A DNA stretch of 64,000 bases from an uncultured Paracoccaceae bacterium (GCA_947494675.1 CANLVP010000001.1:1426001-1490000), one strand, 5' to 3'; shown: positions 9,856 to 19,358, counted from the first letter of the stretch. Numbers and translations: made by a program. Notes: generated from the letters alone by a model not told the origin.

Positions 9856-11048
9856 ATCACGGCCTTTTCGTCAAATGGCTCACCTTTGGCGATACGTTCA
9901 AACGAAAACGGCGTCAGGTCCAGCGTTTGGTAAGCGCCGGTCGCGATAATCTCTGCCACGCCGCGCCCCATGGCAGGCGACTGCTGGAACCCATGCCCTG
10001 AAAAGCCATTCACAAAGACAAAGTTCGTGACTTCCGGGTGCGGCCCGATAATCGCGTTCTGGTCAAAAGCATTATAAGCGTAGTGCCCCGCCCAGCTTTG
10101 CCGGAGTTTGATCCGCTCGAACGCGGGCACACGGTGCGCCAGCACGGGCCAGACCTTCTCTTCCCAGATGGAATGGTCCTGCACAAAGTCATCGTAATCC
10201 ACCGGCCCATCATCGTCCGGCGGGCAGCCCGCAAGGTAATAAACTCCATCAGTGCGCATATGCACGCCGCTGGGGTCAATCGTCAGCGGAAGGTCCCGAT
10301 CAAGGGGCGTTTCCGCCTCAAAGATGAACGTATAGCGTTTGCGTGGCTCCACAGGAATTTCGATCCCTGCCATACGAGATGTCAAAACAGCACGCGGACC
10401 GCTGCAATTGACGACCGTGCCGCAGGCGATCACTTCACCGCTTTCCAGCGTCACGCTGGCGATCTTGTCGGCCTGCCGATCCATCGCAACCACGGCGTTA
10501 TGGATGTATTCAACGCCCCGCTCGCGCGCGCTGCGCTTCCACCAATCGAACAGCGTATTCCCGTCAAAATACCCTTCATCAATCAGGTTGTGATTGCCCG
10601 CAACAATGTCGTCCATGTTGTAAAACGGATAGGCCTCTTTGATCTCGGCAGCGCTCATATACTTGGTGCCCGCGCCATTCTCTTGCTGGATCGCCTGACC
10701 TTCTTTGAGCGTCTGGGCAAAGGCCTCATTGTCCGCCAGATACATGTAGCCGTAGCTTTGCAAAACAACGTCTGGCACGCGGCTGTCCCCGCCCATAAAG
10801 GTGCGGAAATTCTTGACGAATTCAGCGGCAAATTGACTGATGGATATGTTCAAAGGGCGCGAAAACTGCTGCCGCATGCAGGAATTTGTGTGCGCTGTTG
10901 ATGTCCACTCATATGTGGGATCACGCTCAACGACGAGGACACTGCCGTCAAAATCCGGGTGATCCGACAGCCACCACGCGACCGACGATCCATACATCGC
11001 GCCGCCGACAATCACCACGTCATAGCTGGTCTGTTCTGGGCTCTTCAT
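9852..11048 (-). CDS. DAO-type FAD-dependent oxidoreductase
   Basis: A 398-residue flavoprotein of the D-amino-acid-oxidase/sarcosine oxidase/glycine oxidase superfamily, which oxidise amines. The N-terminal FAD-binding motif is DVVIVGGAMYGSSVAWWL (about 10-27), with VLVVERD as the ribose-binding acid strand. NCSGPRAVLTSRMAG and the C-terminal GFSGHGFQQSPAMGRGVAEII are characteristic of the family. It most resembles the sarcosine/dimethylglycine-type oxidases. It overlaps both neighbours by 4 bp. Following a hydantoinase pair, oxidation of an N-substituted amino acid released from a hydantoin is a reasonable guess, but not shown. Confidence 0.88.
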   Translation of the reverse strand: MKSPEQTSYDVVIVGGAMYGSSVAWWLSDHPDFDGSVLVVERDPTYEWTSTAHTNSCMRQQFSRPLNISISQFAAEFVKNFRTFMGGDSRVPDVVLQSYGYMYLADNEAFAQTLKEGQAIQQENGAGTKYMSAAEIKEAYPFYNMDDIVAGNHNLIDEGYFDGNTLFDWWKRSARERGVEYIHNAVVAMDRQADKIASVTLESGEVIACGTVVNCSGPRAVLTSRMAGIEIPVEPRKRYTFIFEAETPLDRDLPLTIDPSGVHMRTDGVYYLAGCPPDDDGPVDYDDFVQDHSIWEEKVWPVLAHRVPAFERIKLRQSWAGHYAYNAFDQNAIIGPHPEVTNFVFVNGFSGHGFQQSPAMGRGVAEIIATGAYQTLDLTPFSFERIAKGEPFDEKAVI

Positions 11049-12742
11049 CCTGCTTCCCCGCGTGCTACGGCCGCCATGATGTCGGCGACCTCCTTTGCGC
11101 TCAACCCGTAATCGCTGACTGCCGCATCTGGCGACACATAGCCCCGCGCCACGTCTCGCCGGACCAGATTTTTGTCACGATCTGCCACCGCGCCGTATCC
11201 CGCACCCCCCGGAAAGGCGAGCATCACCCGCGCCCCATGCGGCACTGATTGCTTGCCCTTTCCGCGCATCGCCGCCCCATCGCTCCGGGCGATGGTCGTG
11301 GCGGCACCGGGTGCACCCCCTTGGCGGCCTCGCGCGGGGTGATCGACCCGGTCGAACATTGCCTGAAAGTCGAACTCATGCCCTTCTTGCGCGCCCACTT
11401 CCATGAACTGCCCAAGGCCGCCGCGATACTGCCCGGCACCGCCTGAATCGGGCCGCAGCTCCTTGCGCCAAATGATAACCGGCCCCGCATGTTCGGTCGC
11501 TTCAATCGGCATGGTCATCACCCCCGATGGAAAGGCCGTCGCGCTCATCCCGTCCAGTGTTGGCCGCGCGCCCGATCCGCCGGAATTGAACGTCAGCACC
11601 TCTGACCGCACGGCGTCGGGCGCTGGCACCCCATCGCTGCGGGGCCGCAACGAGACCTGAAAATTGCACAATGTCCCGGCCCCTTCTGCCGGAACGACGC
11701 CGGGCAGGATCTTGTCCAAAGCGTCATACACTGTGTCCGGCACCATATGCCCGATGACATGCCGCAACGCGACCGGGGCAGGGTGCACCGCGTTCAGGAT
11801 CGACCCCTCGGGTGCTGCAATTTCGAACGGTGCCAGTGACGCGGCATTGTTGGGAATTTCCGGCGCGATGGCGCATTTCAACGCGTAACAGGCATAAGCC
11901 TTGGTGTAGACCAGCGGCACGTTGATACCCTTTTTGTCCACCGGGCTGGTCCCGTCAAAGGTGCAAACCACGCGATCCTCTTCCAGCGACAGCTGCACAT
12001 GCAGATCAATCGGCGCGTCAAATCCGTCAATGCGCATCGCGCCTTCGGCCTTGGCGCGGGGCAGGGCGTTGATCCGCTCAATCGTCGCGCGGCGCGAGTT
12101 TTCGAGGATAAAGCCGCCGATCCCCTCCAGATCGGCCAGCCCGAACTCTGTCATCATCTCAATCAGCCGCCGATGACCAATCTCGTTACAGGTCGCCAGC
12201 GCGTAGATGTCGCCGACCAACTGATCTGGCTCGCGGACGTTGCCACGGATGATCCGGATCAACGTCTCATCCACCGTACCGCGATCCATCAACCGCATGA
12301 TCGGCAGATAAAGCCCTTCTTCGTAAACGCTCGCCGCATCCGCGCCAAAGCCGCGCCCACCGATGTCCACGATATGCGCGGTACAGGCGAAAAACCCGAC
12401 CAACTGCCCTTTGTGAAACGACGGCGTCACGACCGTAATGTCGTGCAAATGCCCGGTGCCTTCCCAGGGATCATTGGTGATATAGACGTCCCCCTCGGCC
12501 ATCGTCTTGACCCCGATCCGGCGGATGAAATGCGCCACCGCATCGGCCATCGCGTTTACATGCCCCGGCGTGCCGGTGACCGCCTGCGCCAGCATCTGTC
12601 CACGCACGTCGTAAACACCCGCTGACAAATCGCCCGCCTCGCGGACAGAGGTGGAGAACGCCGTCCGCACCAGCGCCTGCGCTTGTTCCTCGACGATTGA
12701 GATCAGGCGATTCCACATGACTTGGTTGGCCACCGTGCTCAT
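11045..12742 (-). CDS. Hydantoinase B/oxoprolinase family protein
   Basis: A 565-residue HyuB subunit. With HyuA it forms ATP-dependent enzymes that open cyclic amides (5-oxoproline, N-methylhydantoin) or carboxylate ketones. Diagnostic stretches are YITNDPWEGTGHLHDIT (about 106-122), CNEIGHRR, and the C-terminal GGAGQYRGGLGQFMEVG. It overlaps hyuA (12739-12742) and the oxidoreductase (11045-11048) by 4 bp each, so the operon is translationally coupled. Substrate cannot be chosen among hydantoins, oxoproline and ketones from sequence. Confidence 0.9.
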   Translation of the reverse strand: MSTVANQVMWNRLISIVEEQAQALVRTAFSTSVREAGDLSAGVYDVRGQMLAQAVTGTPGHVNAMADAVAHFIRRIGVKTMAEGDVYITNDPWEGTGHLHDITVVTPSFHKGQLVGFFACTAHIVDIGGRGFGADAASVYEEGLYLPIMRLMDRGTVDETLIRIIRGNVREPDQLVGDIYALATCNEIGHRRLIEMMTEFGLADLEGIGGFILENSRRATIERINALPRAKAEGAMRIDGFDAPIDLHVQLSLEEDRVVCTFDGTSPVDKKGINVPLVYTKAYACYALKCAIAPEIPNNAASLAPFEIAAPEGSILNAVHPAPVALRHVIGHMVPDTVYDALDKILPGVVPAEGAGTLCNFQVSLRPRSDGVPAPDAVRSEVLTFNSGGSGARPTLDGMSATAFPSGVMTMPIEATEHAGPVIIWRKELRPDSGGAGQYRGGLGQFMEVGAQEGHEFDFQAMFDRVDHPARGRQGGAPGAATTIARSDGAAMRGKGKQSVPHGARVMLAFPGGAGYGAVADRDKNLVRRDVARGYVSPDAAVSDYGLSAKEVADIMAAVARGEAG

Positions 12743-14814
12743 GCCGCGCCCTCCTTCTGGATCACTTCGATGGTGCCGTCCGGCCAGCCTTTGGCGACCC
12801 GGCTGGCAGGCACCACGATCGTCGTTTCATCCTCTGTCACGACGGCTGGCCCTGCGACGCCCGCACCGGCCATGTCACCGCGCAGCACCATATCGGCCTT
12901 CACGCTTTTGCCCAATGCAGGGTCGAAAATCTGTCGCGTACCGGTGACGGTGGCCGCTTGCGGTGTTCCCATCGCCGCCACCGCAGGCACGTCAACCTTG
13001 GGCGTTGTTGCGTTCACCGCCCAGACGGTGATTTCCACGTCCAGCCCCGCCACAGGCCGTCCAAACAGCGCGGTGTAATCGGCCTCAAACAACTCTTGAT
13101 ACGTTGCTGCATCCGGCGCGCTTGCCTGCGCCTCTGTCAGATCAATCGGGATTTCCCAGCCTTGACCAGTATAGCGCATATAGGCCTTGTAGCTGCGTTC
13201 GATCACGGCCTCCGCGTCACAGGACCGGACAAAGGCCGTGGCCTCTTCCGCCAGTTCCGCCAGCAGCGCCTTTACCTTGTCGCCATTAAAATCCGACAGC
13301 TTCATATAGACACTGCGATTGGCCTCAAAGCTGAAGGGCGCGCGCAAAAACCCGATTGCCGACCCGACGCCTGCGCCCTCTGGCACCAGCAAGCGCTTCA
13401 CGCCCAGCTTTTCACAGAGCCGCCCGGCGTGCAGCGGCGCCGCACCCCCAAAAGCGATCATCGTGTAACCGGCCAAATCCTCGCCGTTCTCGACCGCATG
13501 GACCCGCGCGGCATTGGCCATGTTCTCGTCCACGACCTCTGCCAGCCCAAACGCCGCCTCAGTCGCGTCCATGTCCAGCGTCTCGCCGATTACAGCGTCC
13601 AACGCCTGACCAGAGGCTTCGGCGTCCAAGGTGATCGTCCCCCCGGCAAAGTTATCGGGGTCCAGCTTGCCCAGCACCAAATCCGCATCCGTGACCGCAG
13701 GTCGCGCACCGCCGCGTCCATAACACGCCGGACCTGGCTCTGATCCGGCACTTTCCGGGCCCACTCGGATTTGCCGCATCGCGTCCACATGCGCCAGCGA
13801 CCCGCCGCCTGCGCCAATCTCGACCATATCAATCACCGGGATCGAAATTGGCATGCCCGACCCCTTCTTGAACCGATAGGTCCGCGCAACCTCAAACACC
13901 CGCGCAGTCTTGGGGGTTTGATCGCGGATCAGGCAAATCTTGGCCGTGGTGCCGCCCATATCGAACGACAGCACCTTATCCAGCCCAAACCGTTGCGCCA
14001 AAGTCGCGGCAAAGACCGCACCACCCGCCGGGCCACTTTCCACCAGCCGCACCGGAAATTCCGCCGCACTTTCCAGCGAGATAATGCCACCGCCCGAATG
14101 CATCAGAAAGATCGGGCACCCTGCGCCAACCTCGGCCAAGCGCCCCTTTAGGCGACCCAGATAGGACTTCATCAGTGGCTTGATATAGGCGTTAGCGCAG
14201 ACCGTGTTGAACCGTTCATATTCGCGCATCTGCGGCGATACTTCCGACGACAACGACACCATCACATCCGGCAGCTTTTCGGCCAGAACCTCCCGCACAA
14301 GCGCCTCATGAGTGTTGTTCAGGTAGGAATGGATCAGCCCGACGGCGACACTGTCGTATCCCGCCGCCCCGATCTGATCCACGACTGCTTCAATCTCGGC
14401 CCGGTCCATCGGCACCAATTCGGCCCCTTTGGCATCAATGCGCCCGGCCACCGTAAACCGCGACTGCCGCGGCAACAGCGGCTCTGGCAGGGTCAGGTTC
14501 AGATCATATTGCTCAAACCGGCTTTCGGTGCGCATCTCAATGACATCGCGAAAACCCTTGGTGGTGATCAGCGCCGTCTTGGCTCCGCGCCGCTCGATCA
14601 GCGCATTGGTCGCCAGCGTGGTCCCGTGGATAATCTGGGTGATCTGCCCAACATCCACATCGGCCTTGGCGCAAACCTGCTGCAACCCGTCGATGATCGC
14701 ATCCTCAGGCGCGGCATAGGTGGTCAACACCTTGGTTGAGGTCAGGCCTCCCGGCCCCTCCAAAACCACGTCCGTGAACGTGCCGCCGATATCCACACCC
14801 AAACGATAAGACAT
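12739..14814 (-). CDS. Hydantoinase A/oxoprolinase family protein
   Basis: A 691-residue HyuA subunit with the actin-like ATPase fold of the family. The first phosphate-binding motif is YRLGVDIGGTFTDVVLEG (3-20), the second is SFDMGGTTAKICLI in the middle, and IIHGTTLATNALIERRGAKT is a conserved substrate-side loop. Length matches stand-alone HyuA-type subunits rather than the fused 5-oxoprolinase of about 1,200 residues. It is the first gene of the operon and follows a promoter-like sequence at the end of the LysR gene. Likely cytoplasmic, working with the HyuB product. Confidence 0.92.
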   Translation of the reverse strand: MSYRLGVDIGGTFTDVVLEGPGGLTSTKVLTTYAAPEDAIIDGLQQVCAKADVDVGQITQIIHGTTLATNALIERRGAKTALITTKGFRDVIEMRTESRFEQYDLNLTLPEPLLPRQSRFTVAGRIDAKGAELVPMDRAEIEAVVDQIGAAGYDSVAVGLIHSYLNNTHEALVREVLAEKLPDVMVSLSSEVSPQMREYERFNTVCANAYIKPLMKSYLGRLKGRLAEVGAGCPIFLMHSGGGIISLESAAEFPVRLVESGPAGGAVFAATLAQRFGLDKVLSFDMGGTTAKICLIRDQTPKTARVFEVARTYRFKKGSGMPISIPVIDMVEIGAGGGSLAHVDAMRQIRVGPESAGSEPGPACYGRGGARPAVTDADLVLGKLDPDNFAGGTITLDAEASGQALDAVIGETLDMDATEAAFGLAEVVDENMANAARVHAVENGEDLAGYTMIAFGGAAPLHAGRLCEKLGVKRLLVPEGAGVGSAIGFLRAPFSFEANRSVYMKLSDFNGDKVKALLAELAEEATAFVRSCDAEAVIERSYKAYMRYTGQGWEIPIDLTEAQASAPDAATYQELFEADYTALFGRPVAGLDVEITVWAVNATTPKVDVPAVAAMGTPQAATVTGTRQIFDPALGKSVKADMVLRGDMAGAGVAGPAVVTEDETTIVVPASRVAKGWPDGTIEVIQKEGAA

Positions 14815-14852
14815 GTCGTGCTCCCTGCTTCAGGCCACGATAGGGCGCAGCA

Positions 14853-14893
14853 GTGATCACGTCGAATTATTTGATTATATCATGGCGATCACG
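14853..14893 (-). promoter_or_regulatory. Predicted LysR-controlled promoter of the hydantoinase operon
   Basis: On the minus strand a perfect TATAAT (14879-14874) lies about 60 bp upstream of hyuA with no matching -35 hexamer, which is typical of activator-dependent promoters. Two arms, GATCAC (14887-14892) and GTGATC (14853-14858), flank it as a dyad. It overlaps the last codons of the LysR gene. The regulator's identity is inferred from adjacency. Confidence 0.45.
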
Positions 14894-15746
14894 AAAAATG
14901 ATTGGCAACTTCCGCCGCCATCTGCGCCGCTTGCCCCACAACCGTCTGTGTGCGTTCCGCATCATAGCGGGCAAAAAACGTCAGCGGTTCGGGCACCCAA
15001 GGATAGTTCAGCCGCACCAATGACCCCCCCGCCAAAGCGGCCCGCGCCATTGCCTCTGGCACCACGCTGACACCGCGCCCGTCCATCGCCATCTGCAATC
15101 CCACCGCAAGGTTGCTGGACGGAACCAACCGCGTGGCCGCACCGCCAAGCGCCGCAAAATGGGCAGAGACCTGTTGATAAAGGATCGTGTCCCGCCCATG
15201 GGTCAGGATCGTTTGCGATGCCACATCCGTTACCCCCGGCGCGCCGACCCAGATCATCGGATAGCTGCCCAGCGCGACCTCGCCCGACATGGCCCTTTGA
15301 AACGGCGCGTTCTGCAACGCCAGATCAATCGCCCGTTCCGCCAGCCGCTTCTCCAGCGTGGCCGAGAAATCGACCGTCAGCTCCACGTCCAACTTGGGGA
15401 ACTCGTCGGCCAACCGGGTCAGGAACGCCCGCAACCACGTCTCGGCCACCATCTCGGTCACGCCCAACCGCAGCACGCCGTCATATAGCCCCGCCGCCCC
15501 GCTTTCGACGACCAATGCGTCCATGGCCGAGGCCACCGCCCGCGCGCGTTTCAGCATCCGCGCGCCCAAGGGCGTCACCTGCATCATATCCCGGTCAATC
15601 AACTGCCCGCCCAGCATCCCCTCTAGCTTGGCAATCCGGCCAGAGATATTGGGCTGCGTTGTCCCTAACCGCGTCGCCGCCTTGTGAAAGCTGCGCAGGT
15701 CGGCCACCCAAATGAACGCCTCAAGCTGCTTGAGCGTGATGTTCAC
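14889..15746 (-). CDS. LysR family transcriptional regulator
   Basis: A 285-residue LysR-type regulator. The N-terminal winged helix-turn-helix is classical: MNITLKQLEAFIWVADLRSF, then KAATRLGTTQPNISGRIAKLE (about 22-42). The remainder fits the periplasmic-binding-like effector domain (LRLGVTEMVAETWLRAFL begins it). Its stop lies 74 bp before the hydantoinase operon on the same strand, and its start overlaps pncA by 4 bp, so it is probably co-transcribed with pncA while controlling the downstream operon. Effector unknown. An alternative target is pncA itself. Confidence 0.9.
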   Translation of the reverse strand: MNITLKQLEAFIWVADLRSFHKAATRLGTTQPNISGRIAKLEGMLGGQLIDRDMMQVTPLGARMLKRARAVASAMDALVVESGAAGLYDGVLRLGVTEMVAETWLRAFLTRLADEFPKLDVELTVDFSATLEKRLAERAIDLALQNAPFQRAMSGEVALGSYPMIWVGAPGVTDVASQTILTHGRDTILYQQVSAHFAALGGAATRLVPSSNLAVGLQMAMDGRGVSVVPEAMARAALAGGSLVRLNYPWVPEPLTFFARYDAERTQTVVGQAAQMAAEVANHFS

Positions 15747-16336
15747 GCGAGTGTAACGCCCGCGTCCGCCATGCCTTTCAGCGCCGCATCAAGCGAGCCG
15801 TCAAAGTCAATCGCGCGGGTCAGATCACGGCGGACGGTCACGTCAAAGTTCAGTTTGGCCGCATCCACCGCCGAATAATTCACGCAGAAATCCAGGGCGA
15901 GGCCGACCATCACCAACCGCTCAATCCCGCGCGTGCGCAGATAGCCTTCCAGCCCCGTTGGTGTCTTGTGGTCATTCTCAAACAACGCTGAATAACTATC
16001 GATGGCGGGGTTAAATCCCTTTCGGATAATCAGGTTCCCATCCACGCGCAGATCAGCATGAAACGCCGCACCGTCCGTGCCTTGAATGCAATGATCCGGC
16101 CACAGCACCTGCGGACCATATGGCATCTCGATCAGGCTCATTGGTGCCGCGCCCTCATGGGATGACGCAAACGACGAATGCCCTGCGGGGTGCCAATCTT
16201 GCGTCAGGATCACCGTGTCAAAATCGCCCATCAGCGCATTGATCCCGCCCACGATCTCATCGCCGCCCGCCACCGCCAGCGCGCCACCGGGGCAAAAGTC
16301 ATTCTGGACATCAATCACAATCAGCGCATCAGCCAT
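15743..16336 (-). CDS. pncA: Nicotinamidase (bifunctional nicotinamidase/pyrazinamidase)
   Basis: PncA hydrolyses nicotinamide to nicotinate for NAD salvage. The 197-residue protein has catalytic Asp in VIDVQNDFCPGGAL (Asp9), the metal-binding DWHPAGHSSFAS loop, the Lys of IIRKGFN, and the nucleophile Cys in GLALDFCVNYSA. This D-K-C triad and the D-H-H metal site are those of PncA rather than other isochorismatase-like hydrolases. ATG 16336 is preceded by AAGGAGAG; an in-frame start at 16360 is unsupported. pncB, the next enzyme of the pathway, lies 8.6 kb away at 24901. Confidence 0.93.
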   Translation of the reverse strand: MADALIVIDVQNDFCPGGALAVAGGDEIVGGINALMGDFDTVILTQDWHPAGHSSFASSHEGAAPMSLIEMPYGPQVLWPDHCIQGTDGAAFHADLRVDGNLIIRKGFNPAIDSYSALFENDHKTPTGLEGYLRTRGIERLVMVGLALDFCVNYSAVDAAKLNFDVTVRRDLTRAIDFDGSLDAALKGMADAGVTLA

Positions 16337-16363
16337 GGCGTCTCTCCTTTGTTGATCCAAGGG

Positions 16364-16894
16364 TTAGGCCTTGCCCGCTTCATCGTCAACGCGCGCCATG
16401 AAATCGGCAACCGCACGCCGGTTTTGCAGATGATGCACCTGCAAATGCTGATGCCGCGTGATCAATTCAGCGATCTTGTTGCGTTGCCGCCGCCGCGTCT
16501 GAAAAATCCAGACGTAGAATTCCCAGGTATGCGCGCCAATCGTCTCAACACAGCCTTCGGCCATGTCGGGGCGGCGTTGGCCATAGGATTGCCAAAGCCG
16601 CTTGTTCACGCGCCAAAACCGCAGCCATACCGACAGGTCCAGCCAGATCAACGTATCCGCCCGCGCCGCGCGACTGTCATAGGTGGACGACATGCCGCCC
16701 TCAAACACCCAAGCCTCTTGCGCCACAATCGCATGGGCCATGGCGTGTTTTTCGGCCATCGGACGCGGTTCCCAATTCGGCAAATGGTGGATGTGGTCCA
16801 TGTGATGGACCGGCAACCCCACCCGGTCGCCAAGCCACCGCGCCAGCGTGCTCTTGCCCGACCCGGGACCGCCCATCACCATCACCCGTTTCAT
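16364..16894 (-). CDS. P-loop adenylate kinase-like/topology-modulation-type protein
   Basis: A 176-residue P-loop NTPase. Walker A is GGPGSGKST (8-16), followed by LARWLGDRVGLPVHHMDHIHHLPNWEPR, the pattern of the FlaR/adenylate kinase-like 'topology modulation' family, which acts as small-molecule kinases of unknown substrate. LIWLDLSVW and an RRRQRNKI basic segment match the lid region. ATG 16894 has GGGAGGG in front; longer reading runs into the divergent Hsp70 gene and is not used. It precedes pncA by 27 bp on the same strand, so the two are probably co-transcribed. Confidence 0.82.
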   Translation of the reverse strand: MKRVMVMGGPGSGKSTLARWLGDRVGLPVHHMDHIHHLPNWEPRPMAEKHAMAHAIVAQEAWVFEGGMSSTYDSRAARADTLIWLDLSVWLRFWRVNKRLWQSYGQRRPDMAEGCVETIGAHTWEFYVWIFQTRRRQRNKIAELITRHQHLQVHHLQNRRAVADFMARVDDEAGKA

Positions 16895-16964
16895 TGCACC
16901 CTCCCGCTTGTCAGACCGACCGCGATACCTTATTGCCGCGCCTCCTGCAAAGAGGAATCGCAAC

Positions 16965-18191
16965 ATGGCACGGCTCGGCATCGACTTTGGTACATCCAAC
17001 ACCGCCGCGGGCGTCATGGCCGGTGATCGCCCCTTTCTGATCCCGGTTGAGGATGGCGAGACAACGCTGCCGACCTCCGTCTTCTTTGACCCCGACCGCA
17101 AGGTCACGCTCTTTGGCAACGCCGCCAACCGCGCGCTGATCGACGGGCGCGAAGGCCGGTTCATGCGCGCGCTCAAATCCGTTCTTGGCACATCGCTGAT
17201 GCACGAACGCCGCGTGGTCGCCCATGAGAAACTGACGCTGATCGAAGTCGTCGCCCGCTTCCTGTCAATGCTGCGCGAACGCGCCGAAGCAACGACCGGC
17301 CAAACCTACGACACCGCGCTCTCAGGCCGCCCGGTGCAGTTTCACTCGACCGACGCCGCCCGCAATGCGAGGGCAGAGGATGACCTGCGCGCGGCCTACA
17401 TCACCGCCGGGTTCAAGGACGTGGACTTCATGTACGAACCAGAGGCCGCCGCCCTGACCGCCGGGCCGCTCGATGCGGGCACTTACGGGTTGATCGTCGA
17501 CATCGGCGGCGGCACCTCGGACTTTTCCGTCTTCGCCCAAGACCCCGCCACCCGCATCATCGCCAGCCACGGCGTGCGCATCGGCGGCACAGATTTTGAC
17601 CGCACGCTGAGCCTTGGCCACGTCATGCCACTCTTGGGGCGCGGCGCTGAGATCCGCAACGAAATGGGCCCCGGCACCCACACCGCACCAAACGCGATCT
17701 TTAACGACCTCGCTACATGGGAAAAGATCGCCTTTCTTTATTCACCCGAGAACCTGCGCCTTGCCCGCCGCTATGCCAAACTGGGCGTCGATCCCGCGCT
17801 CTTTGCCCGCCTCGCCACGGTAATTGAAGAGGAAACCGGCCACGACCTCGCCTTCGCCACCGAACGCGCCAAGATCGCCGCCAATGCGGAGCCTCAAGCC
17901 CAGATCGACCTGCGCATCATCGAACGCGGGCTATCGGCCCCATTAACCGCAGAAGCCATGTCCGACGCCCTGTCCGACTACGCCGCCCAGATCGCAGCAG
18001 CCGCTTCTGAGACCATCAGTCGCGCGCAAATCACCCCGGACCAGATCAACCAGGTCGTCTTTGTTGGCGGCTCCAGCCTGATGGGCGTCGTGTCATCAGC
18101 GCTCACCACCCTGCTGCCCGCCGCCAAACCGCAACAAGCCGCCGCCTTCACCGCCGTCGCCGATGGTCTGGCGATGGCGTCTGGCAGGTGA
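16965..18191 (+). CDS. Hsp70 family protein, YegD-like
   Basis: A 408-residue protein made of an Hsp70-type actin-like ATPase domain with no long substrate-binding domain, as in E. coli YegD. Phosphate 1 is GIDFGTSNTAAGVM (5-18), phosphate 2 is IVDIGGGTSDFSVF, and the adenosine loop is VVFVGGSSLMGVV near the C-terminus. YEPEAAALTAG matches the family connector. AGAGGAAT stands before ATG 16965. It is divergent from the kinase/pncA group across 70 bp. The role is chaperone-like by family; a partner J-protein is not nearby. Confidence 0.9.
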   Translation: MARLGIDFGTSNTAAGVMAGDRPFLIPVEDGETTLPTSVFFDPDRKVTLFGNAANRALIDGREGRFMRALKSVLGTSLMHERRVVAHEKLTLIEVVARFLSMLRERAEATTGQTYDTALSGRPVQFHSTDAARNARAEDDLRAAYITAGFKDVDFMYEPEAAALTAGPLDAGTYGLIVDIGGGTSDFSVFAQDPATRIIASHGVRIGGTDFDRTLSLGHVMPLLGRGAEIRNEMGPGTHTAPNAIFNDLATWEKIAFLYSPENLRLARRYAKLGVDPALFARLATVIEEETGHDLAFATERAKIAANAEPQAQIDLRIIERGLSAPLTAEAMSDALSDYAAQIAAAASETISRAQITPDQINQVVFVGGSSLMGVVSSALTTLLPAAKPQQAAAFTAVADGLAMASGR

Positions 18192-18310
18192 TGTCGAGAC
18201 TTTTGAGGCAGGAGCGGACCAAACCTGCATCCTAAAATGCGGCTGGTTGCTGGTTCACCGGTCCAGATAACACAAGGTCTAGGCTGGCACTCAGTCTTGG
18301 GGCCGAACGG

Positions 18311-19285
18311 CTAATCTGGCCCCTGCGCGTTTAAGAGCAGCGACACCAAAGCGGCCTGATTGTGCGCGCCGGTCTTTTCAAACATGCGGCGGGCCTGCGT
18401 GCGCACTGTGTTCACTGAAACGCCAAGCTCCTTCGCCGCTTGGGCAAGATCGCGCCCCGATGCGAGAAGAACGCTCAAATTCAATTGCGCAGGCGAAAGC
18501 CCAAAGACTTTGGCGGCCTCTTCCAACCGGCCACGTAGCAAGAACTCGTCGTCAAAGGTGATTAACACCCGTTCTTGCTCCGCATCGACCCAACAGAATT
18601 TCGGATGGCCTTCATCGTCTTCACCCAGCGGAACGACGCTCGCAAGCTCACCCAGGAACCCACGCGGAAGGTTCGTGGCAAGACGTTCTGTGCGATCCTT
18701 GATGGCCGCTTGCAGGCCCGCATCAAAAGGCCTGTTATGGGCCCGGACACGGTCGCCGGAGACGATCAAACCGGTGCGTGGGCCCAAACAGTCTTGGGCG
18801 AGGTCGTTGATGTTGGCCACCCGACCGTCCACTGACAGCTCGATGCGGGGCACGTCCTGGCGGCCAATTTCTGGCGCCACATTCATCAGGCAAACCAGTT
18901 TCCAGGCCCCGTTGAACCGCTGCACGATCTTGATCTCATGCGCGAAACGCGGGACCTGCATGCCGGGAACTTTGCGCAACACCACAAGATCATAGCTGAT
19001 CCACGCCATATCGCCCGAGACCTGAATCTGAATATTATCCCAGCGCAGCAGTTTCCGCGCGTCAAAATTCTGTGGAAACTGGCGAAAGCCCTCGACGAAC
19101 TTTGGCAGCAAATCATCCCAACCTGCGTGACAGCGCGTGCCGACTTCTGGTCCTGAAATAATCCGCCGCACTTCGGGTCCGTGATGCCAATGGTCCAGAA
19201 AGGCATCAAAATCGCCGCGATAGAAACATTCCTGCTCAGAGCGCAGAAAAGCTAGAATCTCTTCTTGTTCGCCGGACAATGGCAT
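18311..19285 (-). CDS. NTF2/SnoaL-like domain fused to a LuxR-type HTH regulator
   Basis: A 324-residue protein. Residues about 1-130 have the SnoaL/NTF2-like cone-fold pattern (EQEEILAFLRSEQECFYRGDFDAFLDHW, then WISYDLVVLRKVPG and KIVQRFNGAWKLVCLMN). The last 60 residues form a LuxR-type helix-turn-helix: GLSPAQLNLSVLLASGRDLA then KELGVSVNTVRTQARRMFEKTG. The middle (about 140-260) is PAS-like in spacing but unassigned. It looks like a one-component sensor, the NTF2 pocket possibly binding a small ligand. ATG 19285 is chosen because the domain begins there; its ribosome-binding site is weak and a longer form to 19435 is possible. Confidence 0.7.
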   Translation of the reverse strand: MPLSGEQEEILAFLRSEQECFYRGDFDAFLDHWHHGPEVRRIISGPEVGTRCHAGWDDLLPKFVEGFRQFPQNFDARKLLRWDNIQIQVSGDMAWISYDLVVLRKVPGMQVPRFAHEIKIVQRFNGAWKLVCLMNVAPEIGRQDVPRIELSVDGRVANINDLAQDCLGPRTGLIVSGDRVRAHNRPFDAGLQAAIKDRTERLATNLPRGFLGELASVVPLGEDDEGHPKFCWVDAEQERVLITFDDEFLLRGRLEEAAKVFGLSPAQLNLSVLLASGRDLAQAAKELGVSVNTVRTQARRMFEKTGAHNQAALVSLLLNAQGPD

Positions 19286-19358
19286 GTTTTGACCCCGCTC
19301 TTTGGCGTGTGGCCGAAGGGAAAACCCTTCACCACTTGGCCAAGCGCCTCTGTCCATC

